A stretch of DNA of 64,000 bases from positions 3,038,001 through 3,102,000 of the forward strand of contig OY762070.1 in NCBI GenBank assembly GCA_963665195.1, written 5' to 3'. Below are positions 10,016-18,371 of the stretch, in pieces. The notes under the pieces were generated by a model. It saw only the letters and a program-made list of their open reading frames with translations. It ran no database searches and was not told the DNA's origin. A program made the position numbers and the translations under genes. Every line of letters begins with the position of its first letter. Position 1 is the stretch's first letter. The DNA is from VXYL01 sp963665195 (GTDB lineage: Bacteria > Pseudomonadota > Gammaproteobacteria > Pseudomonadales > Azotimanducaceae).

Positions 10016-10408
10016 CTAGTAGCCGTGGATGGGCGGCACGCGGGCGTAGCTGCTGGCGAGCGCTCTGTTGCGTTCGCGCATGCGCTGCCGCTTCGCCAGC
10101 AGCAGGTATGCGCCGCCGCCCGCGGCGCCAGCGGCAGCCGCGCCGACGCCGAGCGCCAAAGGCCAGGAAACGGGCGCCGAGATGATGCCCAAGGCGACCA
10201 AGGCGGATTTGCCGTAGCCGCCAACGAGCGCTCCCGCTGCGCCAACCGTGGCGCCGAGCGGGATCGTGCCTGCAATGGCGGTCCCGCCGGCCGCGATCCC
10301 TACGCCTGCGCCAATCTTCGCGCCAATGGCGGTGCCTGCTGCCGCTCCGGCCAGTGCGCCGCGGCCTGAGAAGCCGACCGAAGCCACGCCCGCGCCGGTG
10401 GCGATCAT
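10016..10408 (-). CDS. Glycine/alanine-rich small membrane protein, unknown function
   Basis: The 130-residue product is almost entirely hydrophobic and small-residue-rich for its first ~110 residues, with several glycine-zipper-like stretches such as 'GAAAGTAIGAKIGAGVGIA' and 'LALGVGAAAAGAAGGGAYLL'. It ends in a short basic tail ('LAKRQRMRERNRALASSY'), which suggests an inner-membrane protein with a cytoplasmic C-terminus. I recognise no family. The ATG at 10408 is the first standard start in a frame that opens about 90 nt earlier, so the start is uncertain. It lies between tRNA-Cys and the integrase remnant, and may be cargo of the old element. GC-rich frames can be open by chance, so confidence is limited. 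Confidence 0.4.
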   Translation of the reverse strand: MIATGAGVASVGFSGRGALAGAAAGTAIGAKIGAGVGIAAGGTAIAGTIPLGATVGAAGALVGGYGKSALVALGIISAPVSWPLALGVGAAAAGAAGGGAYLLLAKRQRMRERNRALASSYARVPPIHGY

Positions 10409-10511
10409 GGCGGCGGTGGCGGCAATGCCGGTGCCGACACCGATGGCGGATGCGCCAGCCGCGAGCTTCGTCCCGTGTCATGGTGCGTTCCTGCGAGGCG
10501 TGCGGGGGAGT

Positions 10512-11222
10512 CTACAGGGTCAGCGCATAAGCCACCGGCCCGGCCGTCAGCTCCCGCCGCTGGTCGATTAGATGGGAGCAGGCGTAGGCGCGACGGCGGA
10601 GCGGACTTGCGTGGGCGAGGGCGGCCCCCATGACCCGCACGAGAGGCATTGCTTTGCTCGCTGGCCCAGTCGCGAAACGACGAACGGAACCCGTGCGGCA
10701 CGGCGGCGATGCCGAGCTCGCTAATCAGCTTGCTCAGCGTCGCGTCCGACAGGGCGTTCCCGGTCAGCGAGGGGAACACGAGGGGTGCGCCGCGAAGGGA
10801 GCCCCGGGATAGGCATGCGCTTGGCCTGTTCGAGCGCGTCGAGCGCCGGCGCGGAGAGGGGACGCGGTCCTGCTCGGCCAGCTCCGCGAACGTGGGAGAG
10901 CCACGAGAGCCACGGCGCTCCTTGCGTTCGGCGATGGGGTCGCGGCCTTCCCAAGCGATGCGCTTGTTCTTCGCGGCGATCTCGCGCACTTCGCGGAGCG
11001 AGATCATAGGGTACGCACCTAGACCGAAAGTGCGCCGCCGACCGCGCACGGCGATGGACTGTACCCAGCTCTTGGTGCCGGGGGGGGGGGTGGAGGTTGA
11101 GAGCGAGGCCGGAGCCGTCGCCGCCGAAGATGCGTTGCGCACCGCGGGTGGAGCCGTCGTGACGGCGGCGGCGACGGTTTGGCGACCTTACCAGAGACGC
11201 TTACCTGAGATTTGTCGTACAC
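10512..11222 (-). pseudogene. Decayed P4-type tyrosine-recombinase integrase
   Basis: Pieces of one integrase lie in several minus-strand frames. The N-terminal arm-binding domain appears as 'GDGSGLALNL' and, after a frameshift at the G10 run (11082-11091), as 'TKSWVQSIAVRGRRRTFGLG' and 'AWEGRDPIAERK'. The core-binding domain is missing: 'SPTFAELAEQ' is followed almost at once by 'PLSAPALDALEQAK' in another frame. The catalytic end follows as 'LVFPSLTGNALSDATLSKLI', 'PHGFRSSFRDWASEQSN', then, shifted again, 'VMGAALAHASPLRRRAYACS', ending at 10512-10514. The H-x-x-R, late His and Tyr of the active site are recognisable, but the reading frame is destroyed. It reads away from the 3' end of tRNA-Leu, the usual position of an integrase next to its tRNA attachment site. 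Confidence 0.85.
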
Positions 11223-11373
11223 CCCGGCATGGCCGCTCCGTTGTTGCGTTGGTTGTAACCTTGTACCACGGAAGGCGGGGAAGGGCAGAAACGGACAAGG
11301 AAATCAAGGGCTTGCTTTTGCTTTGTTTTCCGGTGCCGTGTGGGACGACTTGGGAAGGCTAGAAACAGGGCAT

Positions 11374-11460
11374 TGGTGCCGAGGAGAGGACTTGAACCTC
11401 CACGGGGTTGCCCCCACCAGCACCTGAAGCTGGCGTGTCTACCAATTTCACCACCTCGGC
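11374..11460 (-). tRNA. tRNA-Leu (CAG)
   Basis: The minus strand reads GCCGAGG at the 5' end and CCTCGGC-A-CCA at the 3' end, with CCA encoded. The anticodon arm is CCAGC-TTCAGGT-GCTGG (anticodon CAG). A long variable arm (GGGGGCAACCCC region) and a T loop with GTTCAAGTC identify a class II tRNA-Leu of 87 nt. Its 3' end faces the integrase remnant. Confidence 0.95.
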
Positions 11461-11552
11461 AGTGGCGACCGCGCTCGCTGCGCGGGGCCGCGCCCTGTAC
11501 ATCAGGCGCAGACGTTGGACAATCGCGGTTTCGTAACGACTCAAAGGCAACC

Positions 11553-13703
11553 ATGCCACGTTTCGACAGGTCTGGGCGCGGGCGACGGCAGGGGAGCAGA
11601 CCCTTCGGCCGGGGTGCGCGAGGGGCGAACCCCCGCGGCCACGGCGCGCGCTACTCGCCGCAAGACGTGCGCGACGCGCTGATCCTGCTCGGCGATGCGT
11701 CCTGGTCCGATCTGATCGACCACCTGCGGCCTCGGCGCCACGAGTCGCGCGGCTTGCGGCAGGTGGTGGACGCGATGGTGGGCAGCGGCGAGGTGGTCGT
11801 GAGCCGGGGCGGCAGCTATCGGCTGGCTGATGGCGGCGAGCGGGTGGCGGGCGTCGTGGTTCGCGATGCGGGCGGGCTGCGGCTCCGAGACGATGCCGGG
11901 CGGGTCTGGGGCCTCGATGTGCGCGACGCGCTGCGGCCCGGCGACAGGCTGACCGGCGTGGCGGTCGGCGATACGGTGTCCGCCGTGTCCGCTGTGGAGC
12001 CGTCGCCCGAGCCGGTGGTGGGGCTGCTGCGCGTGCGGCCACGGGCGGCGTACATCGAATCGCTGGATCGCTACCTGTCTGGACGGATCGATCTGGTCGC
12101 CACGCCGCCGGGGCGCGAGGGCGATGTGGTCGAGGTCGAGCTCCTCGCCCAAGCGGACGGTGGTCTCGCAGGGCGGGTGGTGGGCTTGGTCGAAGCGGGC
12201 AACGAGGCCGAACGCGCAGGTGAAGCGATGCTGCGGGCGCATGGCATCCCGCGCCGCTGGTCGTTCGATCCGCTGGCGCTCAAAGTTCCGAGCACCGTGG
12301 CTGCCAGAGACATCGTCCGGCGGCGCGACCTGCGCGATGTGCCCCTCGTCACCATCGATGGCGCGGACGCCCGGGATTTCGACGACGCCGTGTTCGCCGC
12401 GCCCCGGGCGGGCGGCGGCTGGCGGCTGCTGGTGGCGATCGCCGATGTCGCGCACTACGTCGCGCCCGGTTCGGCGCTCGATCAGGATGCGCGGGAGCGC
12501 GGCAACTCCGTCTATCTGCCGGATCGCGTGGTGCCCATGCTGCCGGAGGCACTGTCCAATGGCATCTGCTCGCTGCGCCCGAGTGAAGACCGGCTGGCCG
12601 TCGCGTGCGACCTGCGCATCTCTGCGGCCGGGCGCCTGTCCGGCTACGGGTTCTTCGACGCGGTGATCCGCTCCCAGGCGCGGCTGACCTATGCGGACGT
12701 GGCCGGCTTCCTGGCTGGCGGACGGCTTGATGCACCGGACGCCGTGATCGACTCGCTGCGCGTCCTGCACGATGTCTACCGCGCACTGCGAGCGCGGCGG
12801 GAGGAACGCGGCGCACTGGACTTCGAGGCGCGTGAGGCCAGCATCGTCCTGCAGCGCGGGCGCCCGGTGGCGGTCAGGCCCGTGCTGCGGAGCGACGCCC
12901 ATCGCCTGATCGAAGAGGCCATGATCGCCGCGAATGTGGCGGCGGCGCGGTTCCTGGAGGCGCGCGGCGGCGACGTGCCAACGGTGTATCGCGTCCACGA
13001 GTCGCCGAGCGGCGACAAGCTGGACGCCCTTGAAGCAGCGCTGCTTGTCGTCGGCGAGCGATTGCCGAGGGCGATGCTCGCACCGAAAGCGCTGGCCGAG
13101 GTGTGCGAGCGGGTGATCGGCAAGTCGTCCTGGCCGCGCTGGGTGTGGGAGATGATCCTGTTGCGGTCGCTGCCCCAAGCCCACTACGAGACGCGGCGGC
13201 TCGGCCACTTCGGGCTGGCGCTGCCGACGTACCTGCATTTCACTTCGCCCATCCGCCGCTATGCGGATCTGCTGGTGCATCGGGCGATCAAGGGCCATGC
13301 CGTCGCCGCGCAGACGGTCGACGCCGTCGCCGCGCACATCTCCGCCACCGAGCGCCGCGCCGAGGATGCAGAGCGCGCGGTAGACGCGTGGCTCAAGTGC
13401 GCTCTGCTCGAGGAACGAATCGGCGAGACTTTTCGGGGGATCGTCGCCGGGGTGACGGGGTTCGGCCTCTTCGTCGAGCTCGAGGGCATGTTCGTGCAGG
13501 GCTTGGTACATGTGTCGAAGCTCGGCCGCGACTACTACCGCTTTGCGCCGGAGACCATGAGCCTGGTCGCGGATCGCTCCGGCGCGCGTTTCACCTTGGC
13601 GGATCGGGTGGAAGTAGTTGTCGAGGACGTCTCCGTCGCGACCGGGCGTATCGATCTCGGCCTGGTACGCAGGCAGCGGCGGGCGGCAAAGACCGGTGCA
13701 TGA
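11553..13703 (+). CDS. rnr: Ribonuclease R
   Basis: RNase R is a processive 3'-to-5' exoribonuclease that degrades structured RNA and takes part in rRNA and tmRNA quality control. The 716-residue product has an N-terminal basic region and winged-helix-like part ('YSPQDVRDALILLG'), cold-shock-like OB modules, and an RNB catalytic domain from about residue 260. The RNB domain includes the metal-binding 'TIDGADARDFDDAVF' and, near its end, 'LPTYLHFTSPIRRYADLL'. A C-terminal S1 domain starts near residue 626 ('GIVAGVTGFGLFVELEG'). The ATG at 11553 has AAAGG six bases upstream; the open frame extends further left, but through the tRNA gene. It is shorter than the E. coli protein because the basic C-terminal tail is brief. 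It leads the run rnr, thioredoxin-like, rlmB. Confidence 0.95.
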   Translation: MPRFDRSGRGRRQGSRPFGRGARGANPRGHGARYSPQDVRDALILLGDASWSDLIDHLRPRRHESRGLRQVVDAMVGSGEVVVSRGGSYRLADGGERVAGVVVRDAGGLRLRDDAGRVWGLDVRDALRPGDRLTGVAVGDTVSAVSAVEPSPEPVVGLLRVRPRAAYIESLDRYLSGRIDLVATPPGREGDVVEVELLAQADGGLAGRVVGLVEAGNEAERAGEAMLRAHGIPRRWSFDPLALKVPSTVAARDIVRRRDLRDVPLVTIDGADARDFDDAVFAAPRAGGGWRLLVAIADVAHYVAPGSALDQDARERGNSVYLPDRVVPMLPEALSNGICSLRPSEDRLAVACDLRISAAGRLSGYGFFDAVIRSQARLTYADVAGFLAGGRLDAPDAVIDSLRVLHDVYRALRARREERGALDFEAREASIVLQRGRPVAVRPVLRSDAHRLIEEAMIAANVAAARFLEARGGDVPTVYRVHESPSGDKLDALEAALLVVGERLPRAMLAPKALAEVCERVIGKSSWPRWVWEMILLRSLPQAHYETRRLGHFGLALPTYLHFTSPIRRYADLLVHRAIKGHAVAAQTVDAVAAHISATERRAEDAERAVDAWLKCALLEERIGETFRGIVAGVTGFGLFVELEGMFVQGLVHVSKLGRDYYRFAPETMSLVADRSGARFTLADRVEVVVEDVSVATGRIDLGLVRRQRRAAKTGA

Positions 13704-13831
13704 TTCCCACGCTGGCGCGGACTAGCACAAGCCCCGCCCCTACACCCCTACACCCGCGATGTGGGGAGTTGATGCTAAGGTAGCCCTGTTCGGTCGCCAG
13801 ATGCAGCGATCAGTGCGGAACCGGAGGCAAG

Positions 13832-14314
13832 ATGATGCGCGCGAGCCGCCTAACCATGTTCGGCACCTTGCTTTCCGTACTGGCGTGGCCTATTGCGCTG
13901 GCCGCCGATGCCAGCTTGGACGCCTACACGGTCGACGTCTACGATCCCGACCGGGATCCCAACGCGGACCTGCGGGCAACGGTTGCGCGGGCGACGGCGG
14001 AAGACAAGCGCATCCTGCTGGTGGTGGGCGGCGATTGGTGCGTCTGGTGCAAGATTCTGGAGAAGTTCATCGCGGACCACGAGGCGGTGGCCGAGGCGCT
14101 GGCGGCGCACTACCTCATCATGAAGGTGGACTACGCCGCGGATGGCCGCAATGGGGAGTTCCTTGCCGGCTATCCCGAAGCGGGCGGCTATCCGCACTTC
14201 TACGTGCTGGACAAGTCCGGGGCGCTCGTCCACTCGCAGAATACGGTGGAACTCGAGGAGGGCGAGTCCTATGACCTCGACACGTTCCTCGATTTCCTTG
14301 CGCGCTGGGCGTGA
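13832..14314 (+). CDS. Exported thioredoxin-fold protein with CVWC motif
   Basis: The product has 160 residues. Residues 1-25 form a signal peptide (MMRASRL followed by a hydrophobic stretch ending AALAADA-like). The mature part is a thioredoxin fold with the redox motif C70-V-W-C73 in 'GGDWCVWCKILEKF' and a cis-proline at about residue 121 ('GGYPHFYVLD'). It would act in the periplasm as a disulfide reductase or isomerase-like protein; the substrate is unknown. The ATG at 13832 follows GGAGG with good spacing. A second ATG at 13835 is possible. Its TGA stop overlaps the GTG start of rlmB, so the two are probably translationally coupled. Confidence 0.85.
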   Translation: MMRASRLTMFGTLLSVLAWPIALAADASLDAYTVDVYDPDRDPNADLRATVARATAEDKRILLVVGGDWCVWCKILEKFIADHEAVAEALAAHYLIMKVDYAADGRNGEFLAGYPEAGGYPHFYVLDKSGALVHSQNTVELEEGESYDLDTFLDFLARWA

Positions 14315-15084
14315 CCGCTGCGAGCGAGACTGGCGCGCTGGACGACTGGGTGTTCGGCATCCACGGCGTGCGGGCGCTGCTCGCCGAAGCGCCGAACGAC
14401 ATCCGTCGCGTGGTGGTCGCCGAAGGTCGCCGGAGCAGGGCGGTGGAAGCGCTGGTCGATGCGGTGCGCGACGCCGGCCTGCGCGTCGAACGGCGTCCCC
14501 GGCAGGCGCTCAGCCGGATGGCGCAGAGCGGCAGCCACCAAGGCATCGCCGCCGAACGCAGCGCGTTCCTCCCCGCCACCGAACGCGACCTCGAGGAGCG
14601 TCTGCCAGGCTGGCGAGACCCGCTATTGGTGGTGCTCGATGGCATCGAGGACCCCCGCAACCTGGGCGCGTGCCTGCGCACCGCGGCGGCCGCCGGAGCG
14701 GATGCGGTGCTGGTGCCGAGACGCGGCTCTGCGCCGCTGTCGAGCACGGTCGCAAAGACCGCCAGCGGCGCGCTGGAGCACGTCTTCATCGTCGAAGTCG
14801 CCAATCTCGCCCGCCGTCTGCAGTGGCTGCGCGAGCAGGGCATCTGGCTCGTCGGCGGCGTCAGCGATGCTGATGCGCCGCCGCACTCCGAAGTGGATTA
14901 CCGCGGGGCTGCCGCCATCGCAGTCGGCAGCGAGGGATCGGGCCTTAAGCGCCTCACGCGCGAGCGTTGCGATCATCTGGTGAGCATTCCGCTGGCCGGC
15001 GCCATGGCCAGCCTCAATGTCTCGGTGGCGCTCGGCGTGTTGCTGTTCGAGGCGCGCCGACAGCGGCTGGCAGCGGTCGGCTGA
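14311..15084 (+). CDS. rlmB: 23S rRNA (guanosine-2'-O-)-methyltransferase RlmB, SpoU/TrmH family
   Basis: RlmB methylates the 2'-O of a guanosine in 23S rRNA (G2251 in E. coli). The 257-residue protein has the small L30e-like substrate-binding domain at the N-terminus ('WVFGIHGVRALLAEAP') and a SPOUT trefoil-knot domain. The three SPOUT motifs are clear: 'DPRNLGACLRTAAAAGADAV', 'AIAVGSEGSGLKRL' and 'IPLAGAMASLNVSVALGVLL'. The start is GTG at 14311, overlapping the upstream stop. Its position after rnr is the standard gammaproteobacterial arrangement and supports the rlmB name over other SpoU paralogues. Its stop overlaps the ATG of the next gene (ATGA). Confidence 0.93.
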   Translation: MTAASETGALDDWVFGIHGVRALLAEAPNDIRRVVVAEGRRSRAVEALVDAVRDAGLRVERRPRQALSRMAQSGSHQGIAAERSAFLPATERDLEERLPGWRDPLLVVLDGIEDPRNLGACLRTAAAAGADAVLVPRRGSAPLSSTVAKTASGALEHVFIVEVANLARRLQWLREQGIWLVGGVSDADAPPHSEVDYRGAAAIAVGSEGSGLKRLTRERCDHLVSIPLAGAMASLNVSVALGVLLFEARRQRLAAVG

Positions 15085-15818
15085 TGGATCCGAAGGCAGC
15101 CTTCGCCCAGCAAGGTTTCGTCGTCCTCGGCCAAGTGCTCGATGCGGACGACGTGCGCCGTTTCCGAGACCTCTTCGACGAGGACCGCCGCCGCTTTCCC
15201 TACTTCTGGCACCCCTACGGCTACCACCAGGAGGCGAACTACGATGCGCTGGTGACCACGCCCGCGTTCGATGCGCTGGTCCGCCATCCGCGCATCCTGC
15301 CCGTGGTCGAGGCACTGATGGGCGGCCCGGTGTGCTTCGGCGAGATCGGCCTGCGCCGCATGGGGCCGTACGACGGCGAGCCGCACCAGCAATGGCATCG
15401 GGATCGCGCCCATTGGCCGGAGCATCCCCTGCGCATGGACTACATGCAACTCATGGTCTATCTCACGGACGTCGATGCCGGCACGCACTGCTTCTCCCTG
15501 TCGCCGGAGTCCGTCAGCCAGCCGGTTCTGCAGGACAACGCCGCCCAGCTGAGGCGCGGCATCTACGACCTGCACGGCCCGGCCGGCACCTGCGCTCTGT
15601 GCAATGCCGCCGTGCTGCACACCGCGACCACGCGGGCCACGAACAGCGAACGCAAGACCGTGCAGATCTACTACGGCCACCGGGACAGGGCACCGCTCGC
15701 CAACGACTCGGCCATCCCCGCCACCCTCTGGCGCGACCACGAAGACGCCGAGACGCGGGCCTTCTACGGCGTCTTGAACGACCGCACGCGGCTCCTCGCA
15801 GCCGCATTCGCGGAGTGA
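15084..15818 (+). CDS. Phytanoyl-CoA dioxygenase (PhyH) family Fe(II)/2-oxoglutarate oxygenase
   Basis: The 244-residue product is a PhyH-type non-heme iron oxygenase. The metal-binding H-x-D is at residues 105-107 in 'HQQWHRDRAHW'. The distal histidine is about residue 179 ('NAAVLHTATTRATNSERK'), with Arg190 as the likely 2-oxoglutarate anchor. The N-terminal helix-strand 'FAQQGFVVLGQVLDADDVRR' is typical of the family. The ATG at 15084 overlaps the rlmB stop, and ppc starts 6 bp after its end, so it appears to be embedded in the housekeeping operon. The substrate cannot be read from the sequence. Confidence 0.88.
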   Translation: MDPKAAFAQQGFVVLGQVLDADDVRRFRDLFDEDRRRFPYFWHPYGYHQEANYDALVTTPAFDALVRHPRILPVVEALMGGPVCFGEIGLRRMGPYDGEPHQQWHRDRAHWPEHPLRMDYMQLMVYLTDVDAGTHCFSLSPESVSQPVLQDNAAQLRRGIYDLHGPAGTCALCNAAVLHTATTRATNSERKTVQIYYGHRDRAPLANDSAIPATLWRDHEDAETRAFYGVLNDRTRLLAAAFAE

Positions 15819-15824
15819 AGCGCC

Positions 15825-18371
15825 ATGCCAGCCGTCCGCGATACCACCCGCCGCCCCGCGCTGCCGGGCCTCCCCAAGGCGCTGCGCGACGATGTGCGCC
15901 TGCTCGGCGACCTGCTCGGCCGGGTGATCGCGGACCATCGCGGCGAGGATTTCGTGCAGCGCATCGAGACCATCCGGGCGCTCGCCAAGCGCGCCCGCGC
16001 CGGCCGCTCGGCGGACTGGCAGAAGCTCAGCGCCTATCTCGCCGAACTCCCCGAAGACGCGCTGACCGACATCGCCCGCGCCTTCAACCAGTTCCTCAAC
16101 CTCGCCAACATCGCCGACCAGCGCCAAGCCGCCCGCCAGACCACGTGGCCAGATGCGGTGACCGCTGCCGAGCTGCAGGATTTGCGCGTGGAACTCGTGC
16201 TCACCGCGCATCCCACCGAGATCCTGCGCCGCACGCTGATTCAGAAGTACGACGCCATCGCCGCGGAACTCGACCGGCGCGGCGCGGATGTCAAGGACCG
16301 CCTCGCCCGCCTGATCGCCGAGGCTTGGCACACCGACGAGATCCGCCACGAACGCCCCGCGCCGCAGGACGAGGCCCGGTGGGGCTTCGCGGTGATCGAG
16401 AACTCGCTCTGGCAGGCGGTGCCGAGCGCCATGCGCGAGCTGGACCGGCGCGCCGGCGAGACGCTGCCGGTGCGCATCATGCCGTTCAGCTTCGCGTCTT
16501 GGATGGGCGGCGATCGCGACGGCAACCCGAGCGTCACCGCGGCGGTGACCCGCGAGGTGCTGTGCATCGCCCGCTGGACGGCGGCGGACCTGTTCCTGCG
16601 GGACCTCGCGGTGCTGAACGCCTCGCTGTCGATGTCCGCCTGCACCGAGGCCTTGCGCGAAGCCGTGGGCGACGCCGCGGAGCCGTATCGAGCGTTATTG
16701 CGCGAACTACGGGAGCGGCTGCTGGCGACGCGCGGCTGGGCCCTGACGGGCGCACCGCCCACGGAGCGCGTGCTGCTGCGCGACGCCGAACTGCTGGAAC
16801 CCTTGGAGCTCTGCTACGAGTCGCTGCGCGCCTGCGGCATGGGCCGCATCGCCGACGGTCCGCTGCTCGACACGCTGCGCCGGGTGCGCTGCTTCGGCGC
16901 GACGCTGGTGCGGCTGGACATCCGCCAGCACGCCGAGCGCCACACCGCGGTATTCGATGAACTGACGCGCTACCTCTACCCGGATGCCGCGGCAAGCTAC
17001 GCGGCTTGGGACGAGGCCGAGCGCCGCCGCTGGCTGCTGGCGCAGCTCGAAGACCGCCGCCCGCTGTTCCCCGCGCAGTGGCCCGTCTCCACCGACAGTC
17101 GCGAGGTGCTGGACACCTGCGCCGCCATGGCCGAGTACGATGGCGCCGGCATCTCCGCCTACGTGATCTCCATGGCCGCGCAGCCGAGCGACGTGCTGGC
17201 GGTGGCCCTGCTGCTCAAGGAAGCCGGTTTCGGCTGGCGGCTGCCCATCGTGCCGCTGTTCGAGACCCTGGCAGACCTCGAGAGTGCCGCCGCTACGGTG
17301 GCGGAACTGCTGTCGGTCCCGTGGTATCGCGAGTACGTGGGGGATCGTGCGCAGGTGATGATCGGCTACTCGGACTCGGCCAAGGACGCGGGGCAGTTGG
17401 CCGCAGCCTGGGCGCAGTACCGCGCCCAGGAAGCGCTGACCGCGGTGGCCGCCGAGCACGGCGTGAAGCTGACGCTGTTCCACGGCCGCGGCGGCGCGGT
17501 CGGGCGCGGTGGCGGCCCCTCGGCGCAGGCGATCGAATCGCAGCCGCCGGGCGCGGTCGGGCGGGCGTTCCGGGTGACCGAACAAGGCGAGATGATCCGC
17601 TTCAAGCTCGGCACGCCGGCCATCGCCAAAGCCACCCTCAGCCACTACCTGACCGCGACTCTGAGCGCCGCCGCGACGCCGCCGCAGGCGCCGGACACGG
17701 CGATGCGCCAGCGCATGGGGGCGCTGGCCGATTCGTCGCTCAAGGCCTACCGCGCCTGTGTCCGCGGCGCGGACTTCGTGAGCTTCTTCCAGACGCTGAC
17801 GCCGGAGGCGGAGCTCGCCGCGCTCGCGCTCGGCAGCCGCCCGGCGCGACGCACGCCGGCGAACGACTTGGACGGCCTGCGCGCGATTCCCTGGGTGTTC
17901 GCGTGGACGCAAGTGCGCCTGATGCTGCCGGCGTGGCTCGGCGCGGACCAGGCATTCGCGCAGTTGCTGGCGGATCCGGCGGCCTACGACGCGCTGCGCC
18001 GCTGGCCGTTCTTCGCCATGCAGGCGGACATGTTGGAGATGGTGCTCGCCAAGGCGGACTCGACGCTGGCCCGCTACTACGCCCGGCGTCTGGCCACGCC
18101 CGCCCAGCAAGCCGCAGCCGAGGCACTGTTCGCCCGATTGGACAAGCTGGCCAAGGATGTGCTGGCGCTGAACGACGCCGCTACCTTGCTCGCTGGTGCC
18201 CGGGAGGTGCGCGATTCGATCACCGTGCGCAATACCTACCTCGACCCCCTGCATCTGCTGCAAGCCGAGCTCTTGGCGAGGCGGCGCGGCGGCAACGACA
18301 CGGAGGCCGTGGGCCAGGCGCTCAAGGTGACGATGGCCGGCATCGCCAGCGGCTTGCGCAACACGGGTTGA
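15825..18371 (+). CDS. ppc: Phosphoenolpyruvate carboxylase
   Basis: This anaplerotic enzyme converts phosphoenolpyruvate and bicarbonate to oxaloacetate. The 848-residue product carries the family hallmarks in order: 'LVLTAHPTEILRRTL' with the catalytic His near residue 128, 'MGGDRDGNPSVT' near 228, 'LVRLDIRQHAERH', 'VMIGYSDSAKDAGQLAAAWA', the mobile loop 'FHGRGGAVGRGGGPSAQAI', and the C-terminal 'GLRNTG' (the family usually ends NTG). The ATG at 15825 lies 6 bp after the PhyH gene. The length is close to the bacterial norm of about 880, with no gaps in key motifs. The stop overlaps the TTG start of the downstream outer-membrane gene. Confidence 0.96.
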   Translation: MPAVRDTTRRPALPGLPKALRDDVRLLGDLLGRVIADHRGEDFVQRIETIRALAKRARAGRSADWQKLSAYLAELPEDALTDIARAFNQFLNLANIADQRQAARQTTWPDAVTAAELQDLRVELVLTAHPTEILRRTLIQKYDAIAAELDRRGADVKDRLARLIAEAWHTDEIRHERPAPQDEARWGFAVIENSLWQAVPSAMRELDRRAGETLPVRIMPFSFASWMGGDRDGNPSVTAAVTREVLCIARWTAADLFLRDLAVLNASLSMSACTEALREAVGDAAEPYRALLRELRERLLATRGWALTGAPPTERVLLRDAELLEPLELCYESLRACGMGRIADGPLLDTLRRVRCFGATLVRLDIRQHAERHTAVFDELTRYLYPDAAASYAAWDEAERRRWLLAQLEDRRPLFPAQWPVSTDSREVLDTCAAMAEYDGAGISAYVISMAAQPSDVLAVALLLKEAGFGWRLPIVPLFETLADLESAAATVAELLSVPWYREYVGDRAQVMIGYSDSAKDAGQLAAAWAQYRAQEALTAVAAEHGVKLTLFHGRGGAVGRGGGPSAQAIESQPPGAVGRAFRVTEQGEMIRFKLGTPAIAKATLSHYLTATLSAAATPPQAPDTAMRQRMGALADSSLKAYRACVRGADFVSFFQTLTPEAELAALALGSRPARRTPANDLDGLRAIPWVFAWTQVRLMLPAWLGADQAFAQLLADPAAYDALRRWPFFAMQADMLEMVLAKADSTLARYYARRLATPAQQAAAEALFARLDKLAKDVLALNDAATLLAGAREVRDSITVRNTYLDPLHLLQAELLARRRGGNDTEAVGQALKVTMAGIASGLRNTG

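Noticed and set aside
13850..14233. Minus-strand frame opposite the thioredoxin-like gene
   Set aside because: The plus frame has a signal peptide, CVWC motif and ribosome site; the minus frame has none.
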